This document shows, piece after piece, positions 7,658 through 15,127 of a stretch of DNA of 24,740 nt. A model generated the notes under the pieces. That model was given only the letters and a program-made list of their open reading frames with translations, searched no databases and was not told the origin of the DNA. Every line of letters starts with the position of its first letter. Within the stretch, counting starts at the first letter, position 1. Source of the DNA: RGIG6353 sp045531285 (GTDB lineage: Bacteria; Bacillota; Clostridia; Oscillospirales; SIG627); assembly GCA_045531285.1 (NCBI GenBank), contig JAZSDT010000075.1:1-24740 (forward strand). Reading direction: 5' to 3'. The position numbers and the translations under genes were made by a program.

Positions 7658-9598
7658 TTAAAATACTGCTTTCACAATGCTGATAAGACGCCAAATATCA
7701 AATACCTTGTGAATATATTCTTCCAGTGCATAGGCTGTATTTCTGAACTCGTCTCTTGTTTTTTCAAGCTCTTCCTCAGAAGCTCCGGCATATCGCATAT
7801 GTCTTAACATAGCTGCCTGACCTGCAATTTCACAGTGATATGCAAGATATTCCCACGATTTTTTCTGAGCAGGGCTCATATCCGAGGACTTTTCAAGTAC
7901 ACTTGCCACAACGTCCTTGAAGCTTGCACAAAGCTCGGAGGCTTCCTTAGCCATAGCAATTTTCATTTCAGGTGTAAGCTTTTTATATTCATCTGCTGAA
8001 AGCATCATATCGGGAACAATTAAATTTGAAAGCTTTTCAAGATGATTCTTTGCTGTCTTATATTCTTTTCCAAAGGTATCGGCGTAGAACTTTTCTGCCA
8101 TTGCTTCATAGTCGCAATGCTTGTTCCAAAGCGCTTCAGCCATTGCGTGCATAGGAAGGTTTGTGGGGAAGCAGGTTCTTTGGAGCTGACAGCTAACCAT
8201 ACCGTTAAGGTTGAGCTTATCAAGAGTTGCCATATCCTTAAAGAGTATCTTTGAAATACCTGCATAACCGATATCAAACAGATGTGCAGTCCAAAGGTGA
8301 TAGTCAAAGTCAAAGGAATCGTTTACGGGAGTCTGCTTGCTCCACTCATTGAACATCGACATAAGAGTTGCAACTGAGGTAGGATACTTTACTGCACGAA
8401 GGTCAAGCTCGGGAATCGGGTCGGGATTCGACATATCGACAGATGCGAAGGTTTGAGAATAGCTACGACAAATCGGAGCAAACATCATTACAAATCTGTC
8501 CTTGTTTTTGATAGATGCATATTCGGGTGCCCAGAGAAGCTCGTGATAAATAAGAAATACCACTTTTGTCTTGAGTCCCTTTGAAGTCATTACCTCATCC
8601 AAGCGGTTGAGCATTTCAACGTATAGGTCAGAAGGGCGCTTGCCCTGACAGTTTTCGCACTGACAATGATTATTGTGAGAATCTGAGAGCCAGCAATGAA
8701 TGTGAGTGACATCGGGATGTGCTTCGCAGTAGTCCACAACAGCCTTTATGTAGGCATCCTGTGCTTTCAGATTTGAATAGCACAGCTCGGTAAATTCAGG
8801 CTTATTGAGCCAAATCTGACGTTTTCCGTCAACAAGAGCAAGAAGCTCGCTCTCCTTCTCGCTGAGTTCTTTTGTATAAGGCTCAAAGGAAACTCTGTCT
8901 CCTATTCCCAGGTGCATTGCCGTCCAACCGTGTCCTACACCGTGATACATAAGTGAACGGTCGGCAATATCCTCTTCAAGCTTCGCCTTTATCTGATAAC
9001 CGTCAATATCATAGGTAGCCATCTGAGCAAGTGTTGGATTGTTTATGTGTCTTGACCAACGCTCAAAAAAGTGAATAGGATTGGCAAACTGGATAAAATA
9101 TCCGTTCATACCCATTTTAGGTATCCAATCAATCATATTATAAACGTGTTCGTAGCTTACAGCACCTTCGATACATACGCATCTGTGACGGTATGAAGGG
9201 GCTTCGGACACTTTAACCTCGCAGGTATCAACGGCGAACTCGGGGATGACCTCGCCGTCTCCTGTAGGACGGATAAATGCCACTCCAAGCTCTCGAAGGA
9301 ATCTGTACACAGCAATGAGTACTGCTCTTTCGTTTGCACCTGAAATGATACCCTTATAATCCTTAACGTCGATATAAATCGCATCGTCGAGCGCCTTATC
9401 GGTCACCTCTACAAGCTGTACGGGAAGCTCTGTATCTGTTCCAATCCAGATATACGGGCGACTTTCATCGTATTTATCGCAAATTCTTTCTTCAACTACA
9501 ATACTTTTGTCAATAAGTCTGAGATACTTTGCAAGCTCCGCAGTTGCAAGCTTAAGTGTTTTGGACGTTGACAGTCTTGAAATTACTAGAGTTTTCAT
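7658..9598 (-). CDS. DUF4838 / alpha-glucuronidase-like carbohydrate-active protein
   Basis: This 646-residue protein has no signal peptide. Residues 1-120 resemble the N-terminal domain of GH67 alpha-glucuronidases, including the typical ISGANERAVLIAVYRFLRELG followed by RPTGDGEVIP. The central TIM-barrel-like part matches DUF4838, with HIHCWLSDSHNNHCQCENC (299-317) followed by SDLYVEMLNRLDEV and a KTKVVFLIYHELLW strand. The Cys/His cluster is typical of this family. The C-terminal about 150 residues are helical. DUF4838 proteins are found in polysaccharide-utilisation loci, but I know of no firm biochemical activity, so glycosidase function is an inference. It is the first gene of the - strand operon, with AAAGGAG just before the ATG. 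Confidence 0.82.
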   Translation of the reverse strand: MKTLVISRLSTSKTLKLATAELAKYLRLIDKSIVVEERICDKYDESRPYIWIGTDTELPVQLVEVTDKALDDAIYIDVKDYKGIISGANERAVLIAVYRFLRELGVAFIRPTGDGEVIPEFAVDTCEVKVSEAPSYRHRCVCIEGAVSYEHVYNMIDWIPKMGMNGYFIQFANPIHFFERWSRHINNPTLAQMATYDIDGYQIKAKLEEDIADRSLMYHGVGHGWTAMHLGIGDRVSFEPYTKELSEKESELLALVDGKRQIWLNKPEFTELCYSNLKAQDAYIKAVVDYCEAHPDVTHIHCWLSDSHNNHCQCENCQGKRPSDLYVEMLNRLDEVMTSKGLKTKVVFLIYHELLWAPEYASIKNKDRFVMMFAPICRSYSQTFASVDMSNPDPIPELDLRAVKYPTSVATLMSMFNEWSKQTPVNDSFDFDYHLWTAHLFDIGYAGISKILFKDMATLDKLNLNGMVSCQLQRTCFPTNLPMHAMAEALWNKHCDYEAMAEKFYADTFGKEYKTAKNHLEKLSNLIVPDMMLSADEYKKLTPEMKIAMAKEASELCASFKDVVASVLEKSSDMSPAQKKSWEYLAYHCEIAGQAAMLRHMRYAGASEEELEKTRDEFRNTAYALEEYIHKVFDIWRLISIVKAVF

Positions 9599-9688
9599 AT
9601 TTTACTCCTTTTATTGATTATAATTCATCTATTATAGTTTACCACTTATTTCGGAAAAATCAATACTTTTAAGCACAAAACTTCCAAC
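9599..9688. other. Leader region of the 9598-1611 operon
   Basis: This 90-bp AT-rich stretch must hold the promoter of the seven-gene operon. Two TATAAT-like -10 boxes lie on the - strand (9617-9622 and 9631-9636), but neither has a good -35 at 17 nt; a TTGATT (9658-9663) lies 21 nt from the second box. I therefore do not assign a specific promoter. Confidence 0.4.
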
Positions 9689-9748
9689 AAAAGCGGCTAG
9701 CGACCGTCGGCAATGGTCGCCTATCCAAATCTACGCTCATTCAAAAAA
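9689..9748 (-). repeat. Dispersed repeat, copy B (truncated, second subtype)
   Basis: On the - strand only the distal half is present: TTTTTTGAATGAGCG, then TTTGGATAGGCGACCATTGCC, then a GC-rich end with CTAGCCGCTTTTG. It matches copy E, not copies A, C or D, in the middle segment. The first half (CTAGGAAATTGC to CTCGCCG) is absent. The element begins exactly in the T-tract of the terminator of the GH38 gene. The terminal hairpin is mispaired: its 5' arm resembles copies C-E and its 3' arm copy A. A new stem, GCGACC with GGTCGC, is possible instead. Confidence 0.8.
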
Positions 9749-9782
9749 GGCATTAAGCCCCCAGAGAGTTTAATGCCTTTTT
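9744..9782 (-). terminator. Terminator of the GH38 gene
   Basis: GGCATTAA (9749-9756) pairs with TTAATGCC (9770-9777) and is extended by A5/T5 on either side, for a 13-bp stem with a loop of about 13 nt. The - strand T-tract (9743-9748) is shared with repeat copy B. It starts 4 nt after the GH38 stop codon. Confidence 0.88.
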
Positions 9783-9786
9783 GTGC

Positions 9787-12162
9787 TTATATTATCATTG
9801 CTGAATGATTAAAAGTTATATTGCCGTTTTCGTATACAATGCTGACTACCTCGCCTCCGCTTGCAACATCCGACGCTTTACAGTTTTGTATTTCAACGTC
9901 AAAGCCTTCGTCTTTCTCACACGGATTATATACTCGCATAATCAGTTTACCGTCATCGTATCTGACAACGGGAACACTGACGTTGCCAGCTACGTTGACC
10001 TTCGCCACTTGCTTCTTTTCTCCGCCTATCGGGAACACGTTTACTGCATAGGGCAAGGAATTGAACAGGTCTGCCTGACGCACAACACTTGCAACGTCGG
10101 AGCACATTATTCTGAAATTGTAAACGTAACGTCCCGAATCAATTCTCGGCAGATATCTGTCCTGTGGGTATAACTCTCGGTTGTCCTCCTCAATGGGATG
10201 GAAGCAATATCCCGCTCCTCTTATCAAGGTAAGATAGACGTAGCCGTCAGACACTTTACCCGAATACGTACCGTCATTGATAACGGCAAATACTTCGCCA
10301 TTTTCGTTCTTTTTGCCAAGCCACTTCTGACAGTATACCTCGCAATCGGGCTTTTGTTCAACAATATAAGGACCGTCACCGAATGCAATGGCATTCTTCA
10401 TTGACTCGGTAGTAGGAATCTTGATTTTAACAAGCTTGTTTTTATCTGCAAATTCAACGTTTACGTTAACGTCAAAATAAGGAGCGTTTTTATAGAACTT
10501 ATACTTCAATACCGCATTTGTTTTTCCGCAGGTAAGCAGTTCTTCTATTTCGGTAAGTGTGCTACCTTCTTCTGTGATGTGAAGCGGTGCAAGAGGTTCT
10601 TTTACAGCGCAAAATTCCTGTGCTTGCTTGGGTGTCATTCTCATAAAATCAACAGGCGACGTACCAACAGCCTTCTGTTCTTCATCGCTCATAGCCCATG
10701 GGTCTGCCGTATCGTCGTAAAGTTCAAGGGTTATGGGCGATTTAATTAAGTCGGTATACTTTTCAAAGCAAATTCTCTCCAAAGGCTTTGCGGTTTTGTC
10801 GGCAGGTCCGGATTCGGTAACCCTTACGTTAAATCTTGTTATTCCAAGAGGTGCAAGCTTAGCGGTGAAAATTATTCGCTTTCTCCAGTCAATATTTATT
10901 GTGGAATTCTCTTTTATTTGCTGACAGGGTATCTCTGTACCCTCCGAATCAAAAACGTGAGGCAAGTAATGAAGCTGTAGATTTCTGTTCTGGTCGGCTA
11001 GTGTAAATTCTACCTCAACAGGAGTCTCGACGGTGTATGGCATATAATTGTAGACAAACACCGGATACTCACCCTCGGCAGCAACCTCTTGCTCCATTAC
11101 AAGACGCAGGAATGCAGTAGTTCGGTAATCCTTCATAGCCTTATCGCAGGACGACAGCAAACCAAGTCCTTCCTTTTCACCTTCGTCAACACAGCTACCC
11201 GGAAGAATATCGTGGAAAGAAGCAAGTAAAAGCTTCTTTTCTGCCGATTCAAACTCACCTCTGTCAAGGTCAACTCCCGTCAGAGAAAGTGAAGAAAGCA
11301 TTTTTTCGGTAGAATAAAAGAAATTTTCACATTTTCGGTAGGCTTGCTTAATTTTAGCCATCGAAGAATAACATCCGGGATTACTTGTAACAAGGGAGCG
11401 TTTTACCTCACTGTCAAATACAGCTTCATCAAAAAGGGCTTCGGGAGTGCTATGAAAAATTTCGGCACCTTCAATTTCATAAACAGAAATATCTGCAAGG
11501 TCCTTTCTGGACGGGCCTCCACCGTGATTCCCCACTCCCCACGGAGCAAGGATTATATCGTCTTTGGCGTTGGCTTTGTAGGTATCTTCTATTTTCTTGG
11601 TGGCACGTCCCAGCGACGATGAATACGAAAAGGTTTGGGTGGTATTTATTGTACTGCCGTCGGGTCCTGTCCACTTGAAAAATCGAGAGGGATATTCAAA
11701 CTGAGTTGCCCAAGGACGGCAAACGATATATCCTTCATAACCTGTTTTCTTTAATATCTGTGCAAGTCCGATGCTGTGACCGAAAGCATCGTAGCTTGTA
11801 GCAATTTTTACGTCAACACCAAATTTGTCTTTGAAATATCTGTTTCCTACCTTGTGGTGTCGTACAAAAGTCTCACCGGTGGGCATAAGGCAGTCGGGCT
11901 GGAGATACCAGCCACCCGTTATATGCCATTTTCCTGATTTTACAAGCTTTTTAATTCGCTCAAACAGGTCTGGTGCGTGTGTTTCTATGGCTTCGTAAAG
12001 AAGGGATTCGCCGTGGCAAAATATAAAATCGTGAGTTTCGGCAAGGTCTGCGGCACTCTTGAACGTAGCAATAGCCGCCGATATTCCCTCATCCCATCCC
12101 CATTGCCATATGGGATCTATATGTGCATTGCAAAGCAAATGTATTCTTTTCTTTTCAGACAT
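9787..12162 (-). CDS. GH38 alpha-mannosidase-type glycoside hydrolase
   Basis: GH38 enzymes are retaining, Zn-dependent alpha-mannosidases. This one has 791 residues and no signal peptide, so it is cytoplasmic. Diagnostic sites are all present: the zinc pair H14-x-D16 in CNAHIDPIWQW, the nucleophile Asp125 in TSYDAFGHSIG, GVGNHGGGPSR (209-219), and the C-terminal-barrel motif H317-D318-I-L-P-G. The rest is the beta-sandwich half (about 370-791). Likely substrates are alpha-mannosides from N-glycans or short oligosaccharides; 2-O-mannosylglycerate-type substrates are an alternative within the family. It is a single-gene unit with its own promoter and terminator, divergent from the AraC-type regulator, which is its most likely regulator. 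The ATG is preceded by GGAGGTG (12168-12174). Confidence 0.95.
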   Translation of the reverse strand: MSEKKRIHLLCNAHIDPIWQWGWDEGISAAIATFKSAADLAETHDFIFCHGESLLYEAIETHAPDLFERIKKLVKSGKWHITGGWYLQPDCLMPTGETFVRHHKVGNRYFKDKFGVDVKIATSYDAFGHSIGLAQILKKTGYEGYIVCRPWATQFEYPSRFFKWTGPDGSTINTTQTFSYSSSLGRATKKIEDTYKANAKDDIILAPWGVGNHGGGPSRKDLADISVYEIEGAEIFHSTPEALFDEAVFDSEVKRSLVTSNPGCYSSMAKIKQAYRKCENFFYSTEKMLSSLSLTGVDLDRGEFESAEKKLLLASFHDILPGSCVDEGEKEGLGLLSSCDKAMKDYRTTAFLRLVMEQEVAAEGEYPVFVYNYMPYTVETPVEVEFTLADQNRNLQLHYLPHVFDSEGTEIPCQQIKENSTINIDWRKRIIFTAKLAPLGITRFNVRVTESGPADKTAKPLERICFEKYTDLIKSPITLELYDDTADPWAMSDEEQKAVGTSPVDFMRMTPKQAQEFCAVKEPLAPLHITEEGSTLTEIEELLTCGKTNAVLKYKFYKNAPYFDVNVNVEFADKNKLVKIKIPTTESMKNAIAFGDGPYIVEQKPDCEVYCQKWLGKKNENGEVFAVINDGTYSGKVSDGYVYLTLIRGAGYCFHPIEEDNRELYPQDRYLPRIDSGRYVYNFRIMCSDVASVVRQADLFNSLPYAVNVFPIGGEKKQVAKVNVAGNVSVPVVRYDDGKLIMRVYNPCEKDEGFDVEIQNCKASDVASGGEVVSIVYENGNITFNHSAMII

Positions 12163-12183
12163 AATAACACCTCCGTCTTTTAG

Positions 12184-12212
12184 ATTCTATCAAATATCAA
12201 CAATAAAATCAA
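12184..12212 (-). promoter_or_regulatory. Promoter of the GH38 gene
   Basis: On the - strand, TTGATT (12207-12212) and TAGAAT (12184-12189) are separated by 17 nt. Two direct TATCAA copies (12188-12193 and 12195-12200, + strand reading) overlap the -10 box and spacer and are a weak candidate for an operator. Confidence 0.7.
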
Positions 12213-12230
12213 GACATTTTTAAAACTGTA

Positions 12231-12259
12231 TTTACTTTAATAAAAATCAATGATATAAT
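12231..12259 (+). promoter_or_regulatory. Promoter of the araC-type gene
   Basis: TTTACT (12231-12236) and a perfect TATAAT (12254-12259) are spaced by 17 nt. They are followed by the ribosome binding site GAGGTGA (12266-12272) and the ATG at 12278. It lies back-to-back with the GH38 promoter in a 115-bp intergenic region. Confidence 0.78.
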
Positions 12260-12277
12260 CATCGTGAGGTGAAGTAA

Positions 12278-13078
12278 ATGCAATCGCAAATTATAAACTA
12301 TCTTCCCGAAAACTCTAAAAAACTCCCGATATATTTTCACACTCTTTCAAAATATTTCATTGAGTCACATATCATACGTCCCAACGGTCAAAAGGACTTT
12401 GACCAAATCCTTTTTGTTGTAGAAGGCAAGGGCTCTGTTACATGCTGTGGGAAGACATATAAGCTTGAAAAAGGCTGTGCTTTTTTCAGTTCAAGAAACG
12501 TTCCCATCGAGTATAAAAGCGAAGAACGTATGGTAACTGCCTTTCTCACGGCAAACGGCAGTGCAATAAACGAGCTGTGCGATTTCTTTGGTTACGGAGA
12601 TTTTTGGTTCTGCGATAACGTTAATGTCGAAAAATACCTATCCGAGCTGGAAGAAATAATCCACGAATACTACAAGCACAAGCGTGAAAGCGTACTGTCA
12701 AAAATGGTTTATTCCTTTTACGTTGACTTTTTTGATGAAAAGCAACCTGTTTCCAATGATATTTGCGATAAGGTGTCACTTTATATAGAAAAGAATTTCA
12801 CCAAGAAAATCTCACTGTCTCAGCTTGCCGATATGTACGGAATATCCGTGTCAAAGCTTTGTCATGAATTTAAAAACAAATTCGGGTATACGGTGTTTGA
12901 GCACATCATTAATCTGCGTCTTACCTATGCACGAAACTATCTTATTTCCACGCCTGATGCAAGAACGTCAGATGCCGCTGCTTGTTGCGGATTTGATGAC
13001 GTAAGTTATTTTTGCAGGGCATATAAAAAGAAATTTGCAAAAACTCCGCTCCAAGAAAAAACGCTGTCAAAAAAATGA
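12278..13078 (+). CDS. AraC-family transcriptional regulator
   Basis: This 266-residue sugar-responsive activator type has an N-terminal cupin-like sensing domain (about 20-110, with IRPNGQKDFDQILFVVEGKG) and a C-terminal double helix-turn-helix domain. The first helix-turn-helix spans about 178-200 (ISLSQLADMYGISVSKLCHEFK) and the second about 229-255, with the family signature GFDDVSYFCRAYKKKFAKTP. It should bind DNA in the GH38/araC intergenic region and may also control the isomerase operon and the + strand glycosidase operon. The inducer is unknown, presumably a sugar of this pathway. The final codons and the TGA stop lie inside the stem of its own terminator. Confidence 0.95.
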   Translation: MQSQIINYLPENSKKLPIYFHTLSKYFIESHIIRPNGQKDFDQILFVVEGKGSVTCCGKTYKLEKGCAFFSSRNVPIEYKSEERMVTAFLTANGSAINELCDFFGYGDFWFCDNVNVEKYLSELEEIIHEYYKHKRESVLSKMVYSFYVDFFDEKQPVSNDICDKVSLYIEKNFTKKISLSQLADMYGISVSKLCHEFKNKFGYTVFEHIINLRLTYARNYLISTPDARTSDAAACCGFDDVSYFCRAYKKKFAKTPLQEKTLSKK

Positions 13079-13090
13079 CAGCGTTTTTTA
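13055..13090. terminator. Bidirectional terminator overlapping the end of the araC-type gene
   Basis: ACGCTGTCA (13061-13069) pairs perfectly with TGACAGCGT (13076-13084) around an A6 loop. T6 follows on the + strand (13084-13089) and A-rich sequence precedes (13056-13061), giving a T-tract on the - strand. The TGA stop of the regulator (13076-13078) is the first codon of the 3' arm. Confidence 0.92.
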
Positions 13091-13194
13091 TATGCTAGAA
13101 AATTGCATTAAATCAACCTCGCCGTTTTGCTTTGTCGGGATATACTCAAAGGTTACGATAGGCGAGCATCGCCAGCGGTCGCTGACCGCTTTTT
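13089..13194 (+). repeat. Dispersed repeat, copy C1 (tandem with C2)
   Basis: A full 106-bp copy starting in the T-tract of the araC terminator. It runs from TATATGCTAGAAAATTGC, through CAACCTCGCC and GGTTACGATAGGCGAGC, to the terminal hairpin AGCGGTC-GCT-GACCGCT (13174-13190) with T6. CTCGCC near the start can pair with GGCGAG near the end. It is identical to C2 apart from one T in the final T-run. Confidence 0.95.
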
Positions 13195-13299
13195 TATATG
13201 CTAGAAAATTGCATTAAATCAACCTCGCCGTTTTGCTTTGTCGGGATATACTCAAAGGTTACGATAGGCGAGCATCGCCAGCGGTCGCTGACCGCTTTT
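13195..13299 (+). repeat. Dispersed repeat, copy C2
   Basis: This is the second tandem copy, starting in the T-tract of the terminal hairpin of C1. It is the same as C1 over its whole length except for one fewer T at the end, which indicates a very recent duplication or a second targeted insertion. Confidence 0.95.
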
Positions 13300-13315
13300 T
13301 ATATGCTAGGAAATT
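13300..13315 (+). repeat. Stub of a third repeat copy
   Basis: TATATGCTAGGAAATT G follows the T-tract of C2 and then diverges. It has CTAGG, as in copy A, where C1 and C2 have CTAGA. It therefore looks like a separate old remnant, not the leftover of the C1/C2 duplication. Confidence 0.6.
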
Positions 13316-13326
13316 GAATGCGGAGG

Positions 13327-14196
13327 CTAGTTAGGAGTGACGTTGGAAACAGCCATATCGTAATAATACTGCATTCCCTCAAGAGCCAGCTTCACACCTG
13401 TTGTTCTGTCGTGATGACCTGTACTTTCAAGTGAGAAATAACCGTCGTAGCCGTTTTTCAAAAGGATGGTAAATACCTTTTCAAAATCAACTACTCCGTG
13501 ACCTATGGGACATGAGTAAAGGTAGTTTCCGTTTATAGTCCTGTTCCACTTGTCAGCCCCCGGCGGAGTTGTCCTGTAGAGATAGTCCTTGATATGAACG
13601 TTCTTTATTATCTTTGCAAATTTACCTGCGTATTCTTCGGGCAACACGTCATAGAACAGTGAATTTCCCACGTCAAGACACACACCCGTGTTTGACATAT
13701 TAACCTTTGAGATAAGGGAGTCAAGACGGTCGGGCGTGTTGATAAGAAATCCCTGATCCTCATAAATACAGGTTATTCCTCTCTCCCCTGCATACTCTGC
13801 TATCTCTCGGGATATTTCGACAAATATCGGCTCTGCGTCCTGATAAATCGGTAAATTCTTGTGGGACAGTGTAAGCTCCATTGTATGATGCAAATACGGT
13901 GAGCCCATAGCGTGAGCAAGGTCGGTAGTCTTTTTTAAGAGCTGTCTTGAATCGGGGTTTGACAGCATATTAACAGCCAGAGAGTAGCAGGAAACTTCCA
14001 TTCCGCACTTTTCTACTTTTTCCCTTATTCTCTGTGCATTGTACAGTGCAACACTGTCATGCCAAAAATCTCTGAGGCTAATAGGTTCAACGGCATCAAA
14101 TCCTTCAGCCTTAAGCTGCTCCACAGATCTTAATACCGCGTCAAGCTCTCTGTCAACCGCTAAAAAACAAGATTTTTTCATTTTCATATCACTCAT
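13327..14196 (-). CDS. TIM-barrel sugar isomerase/epimerase, paralogue A2
   Basis: Last gene of the four-gene isomerase operon, 289 residues. It belongs to the AP-endonuclease-2/xylose isomerase-like superfamily. Predicted metal ligands are the Glu in CIYEDQG, the Asp in VCLDVGN, the first His of NVHIKD and the Glu in YFSLES. Like its paralogues it has CLDVGN instead of the common DxGH, and the shared block GSPYLHHT. It is most similar to A1 (15128-16003): LPIYQD, ISREIAEYAGE, INTPDRLDSLI and YLYSCPIGHGVVDFEK all recur. It begins MSDMK, matching MSDIK of A1. The ATG is 2 nt after the B2 stop with only a weak ribosome binding site. Substrate not determinable from sequence. Confidence 0.9.
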   Translation of the reverse strand: MSDMKMKKSCFLAVDRELDAVLRSVEQLKAEGFDAVEPISLRDFWHDSVALYNAQRIREKVEKCGMEVSCYSLAVNMLSNPDSRQLLKKTTDLAHAMGSPYLHHTMELTLSHKNLPIYQDAEPIFVEISREIAEYAGERGITCIYEDQGFLINTPDRLDSLISKVNMSNTGVCLDVGNSLFYDVLPEEYAGKFAKIIKNVHIKDYLYRTTPPGADKWNRTINGNYLYSCPIGHGVVDFEKVFTILLKNGYDGYFSLESTGHHDRTTGVKLALEGMQYYYDMAVSNVTPN

Positions 14197-14198
14197 AA

Positions 14199-15116
14199 TT
14201 ATTTTATCGAAGCCTTTGCACGATCATATGCTTTTTGGATATTCTTGAAGGATACTGCTATATCAGCATCGGCTTGCTCGTTGGTGAGATTATAAATGGC
14301 ATTTTGATTTTCAAGTGAAAAATATCCGTCGTAGCCTGCAAGAAGAAGTATGTTGAATATTCTTTCCAGGTCAACAACGCCTGTTCCGGGTACACAGTAC
14401 TTGTACCACACGCCCGAAGCAGACGCGCTCCAACCTTCACCGGGGCAAAGGTCTGCATTGCTTCTTATAGCATCCTTGATATGTACGTGCTTTGTGATAC
14501 TTGCAAAAGCACCTGCAAACGCCTGAGGAAGCACGTCGTTGTCAAGTGCGTTTCCGACGTCAAGACATACGCCTATATTAGGAAGCCCTATTTTATGCAT
14601 AAGCTCGCCCATACGCTCAACTGTGTTTACGTAGAGTCCTTGGTCCTCGTAGATACAGGTTATTCCCTTTTCACCTGCATAGTACGCCGTTTCTCTGCCA
14701 AGCTCGGCAAAGATTTTTTCTGCGTTTTGATAAATTGTAAGCTCGGTAGGAAGAGGCTTTCGATTAAAAGAACACTGGAATGTATGATGAAAATAGGGTG
14801 AGCCTAATTCAACGGTAACGTCAACGTACTTTTTCAGGTTTGACAGTGCCGTTTTGGGATCGTTAAGCATCGAACCGCCGTACGAAAAGCACGAACATGC
14901 AACCCCCTCCGTATCAAGTGTTTGACGTACCTTTTTGGCATACTCAACTGCATTTTCAGCGGTAAGCTCTCCGCTGGGAAGAATTTCTATTCCCTCGTAT
15001 CCGTCAGCAGCTGCATACTTGATCGCCTGTTCTACGTAAGGGAGAAGCTCTTTGCCTTCCTTCTTTTCCTTATCGTATCTGGGTGTATAGCAAGAGTAAA
15101 AAAGTGATCTTTTCAT
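14199..15116 (-). CDS. TIM-barrel sugar isomerase/epimerase, paralogue B2
   Basis: Third gene of the operon, 305 residues from the ATG at 15116, chosen because AAAGGA (15123-15127) is 6 nt upstream. The in-frame GTG at 15131 would overlap the A1 stop. It is the partner of B1: both open with K(R/K)S(L/M)F..Y(T/S)PRY, share QLLPYVEQ-type and ENAVEYAKKVR-type segments, and end in A.YD.AKAS. The metal-site motifs CIYEDQG, VCLDVGN, HVHIKD and YFSLEN are intact. Next to VCLDVGN it reads ALDNDVLP, where the other three have SLFYD. This difference in an otherwise invariant segment may alter its specificity. Confidence 0.9.
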   Translation of the reverse strand: MKRSLFYSCYTPRYDKEKKEGKELLPYVEQAIKYAAADGYEGIEILPSGELTAENAVEYAKKVRQTLDTEGVACSCFSYGGSMLNDPKTALSNLKKYVDVTVELGSPYFHHTFQCSFNRKPLPTELTIYQNAEKIFAELGRETAYYAGEKGITCIYEDQGLYVNTVERMGELMHKIGLPNIGVCLDVGNALDNDVLPQAFAGAFASITKHVHIKDAIRSNADLCPGEGWSASASGVWYKYCVPGTGVVDLERIFNILLLAGYDGYFSLENQNAIYNLTNEQADADIAVSFKNIQKAYDRAKASIK

Positions 15117-15127
15117 ATTATATCCTT

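Noticed and set aside
13092..13217. Small reading frame through repeat copy C1 (beginning MLENCIKSTSPF), part of which is also readable in copies A and E.
   Set aside because: The frame is kept only because the repeat DNA is conserved. Copy A has no start codon, copy E stops early in the middle segment, copy B lacks the region, and no ribosome binding site precedes it.
13089..13299. The tandem repeats as a CRISPR array.
   Set aside because: There are two abutting copies of about 106 bp with no short repeat/unique spacer pattern, no leader and no cas genes.
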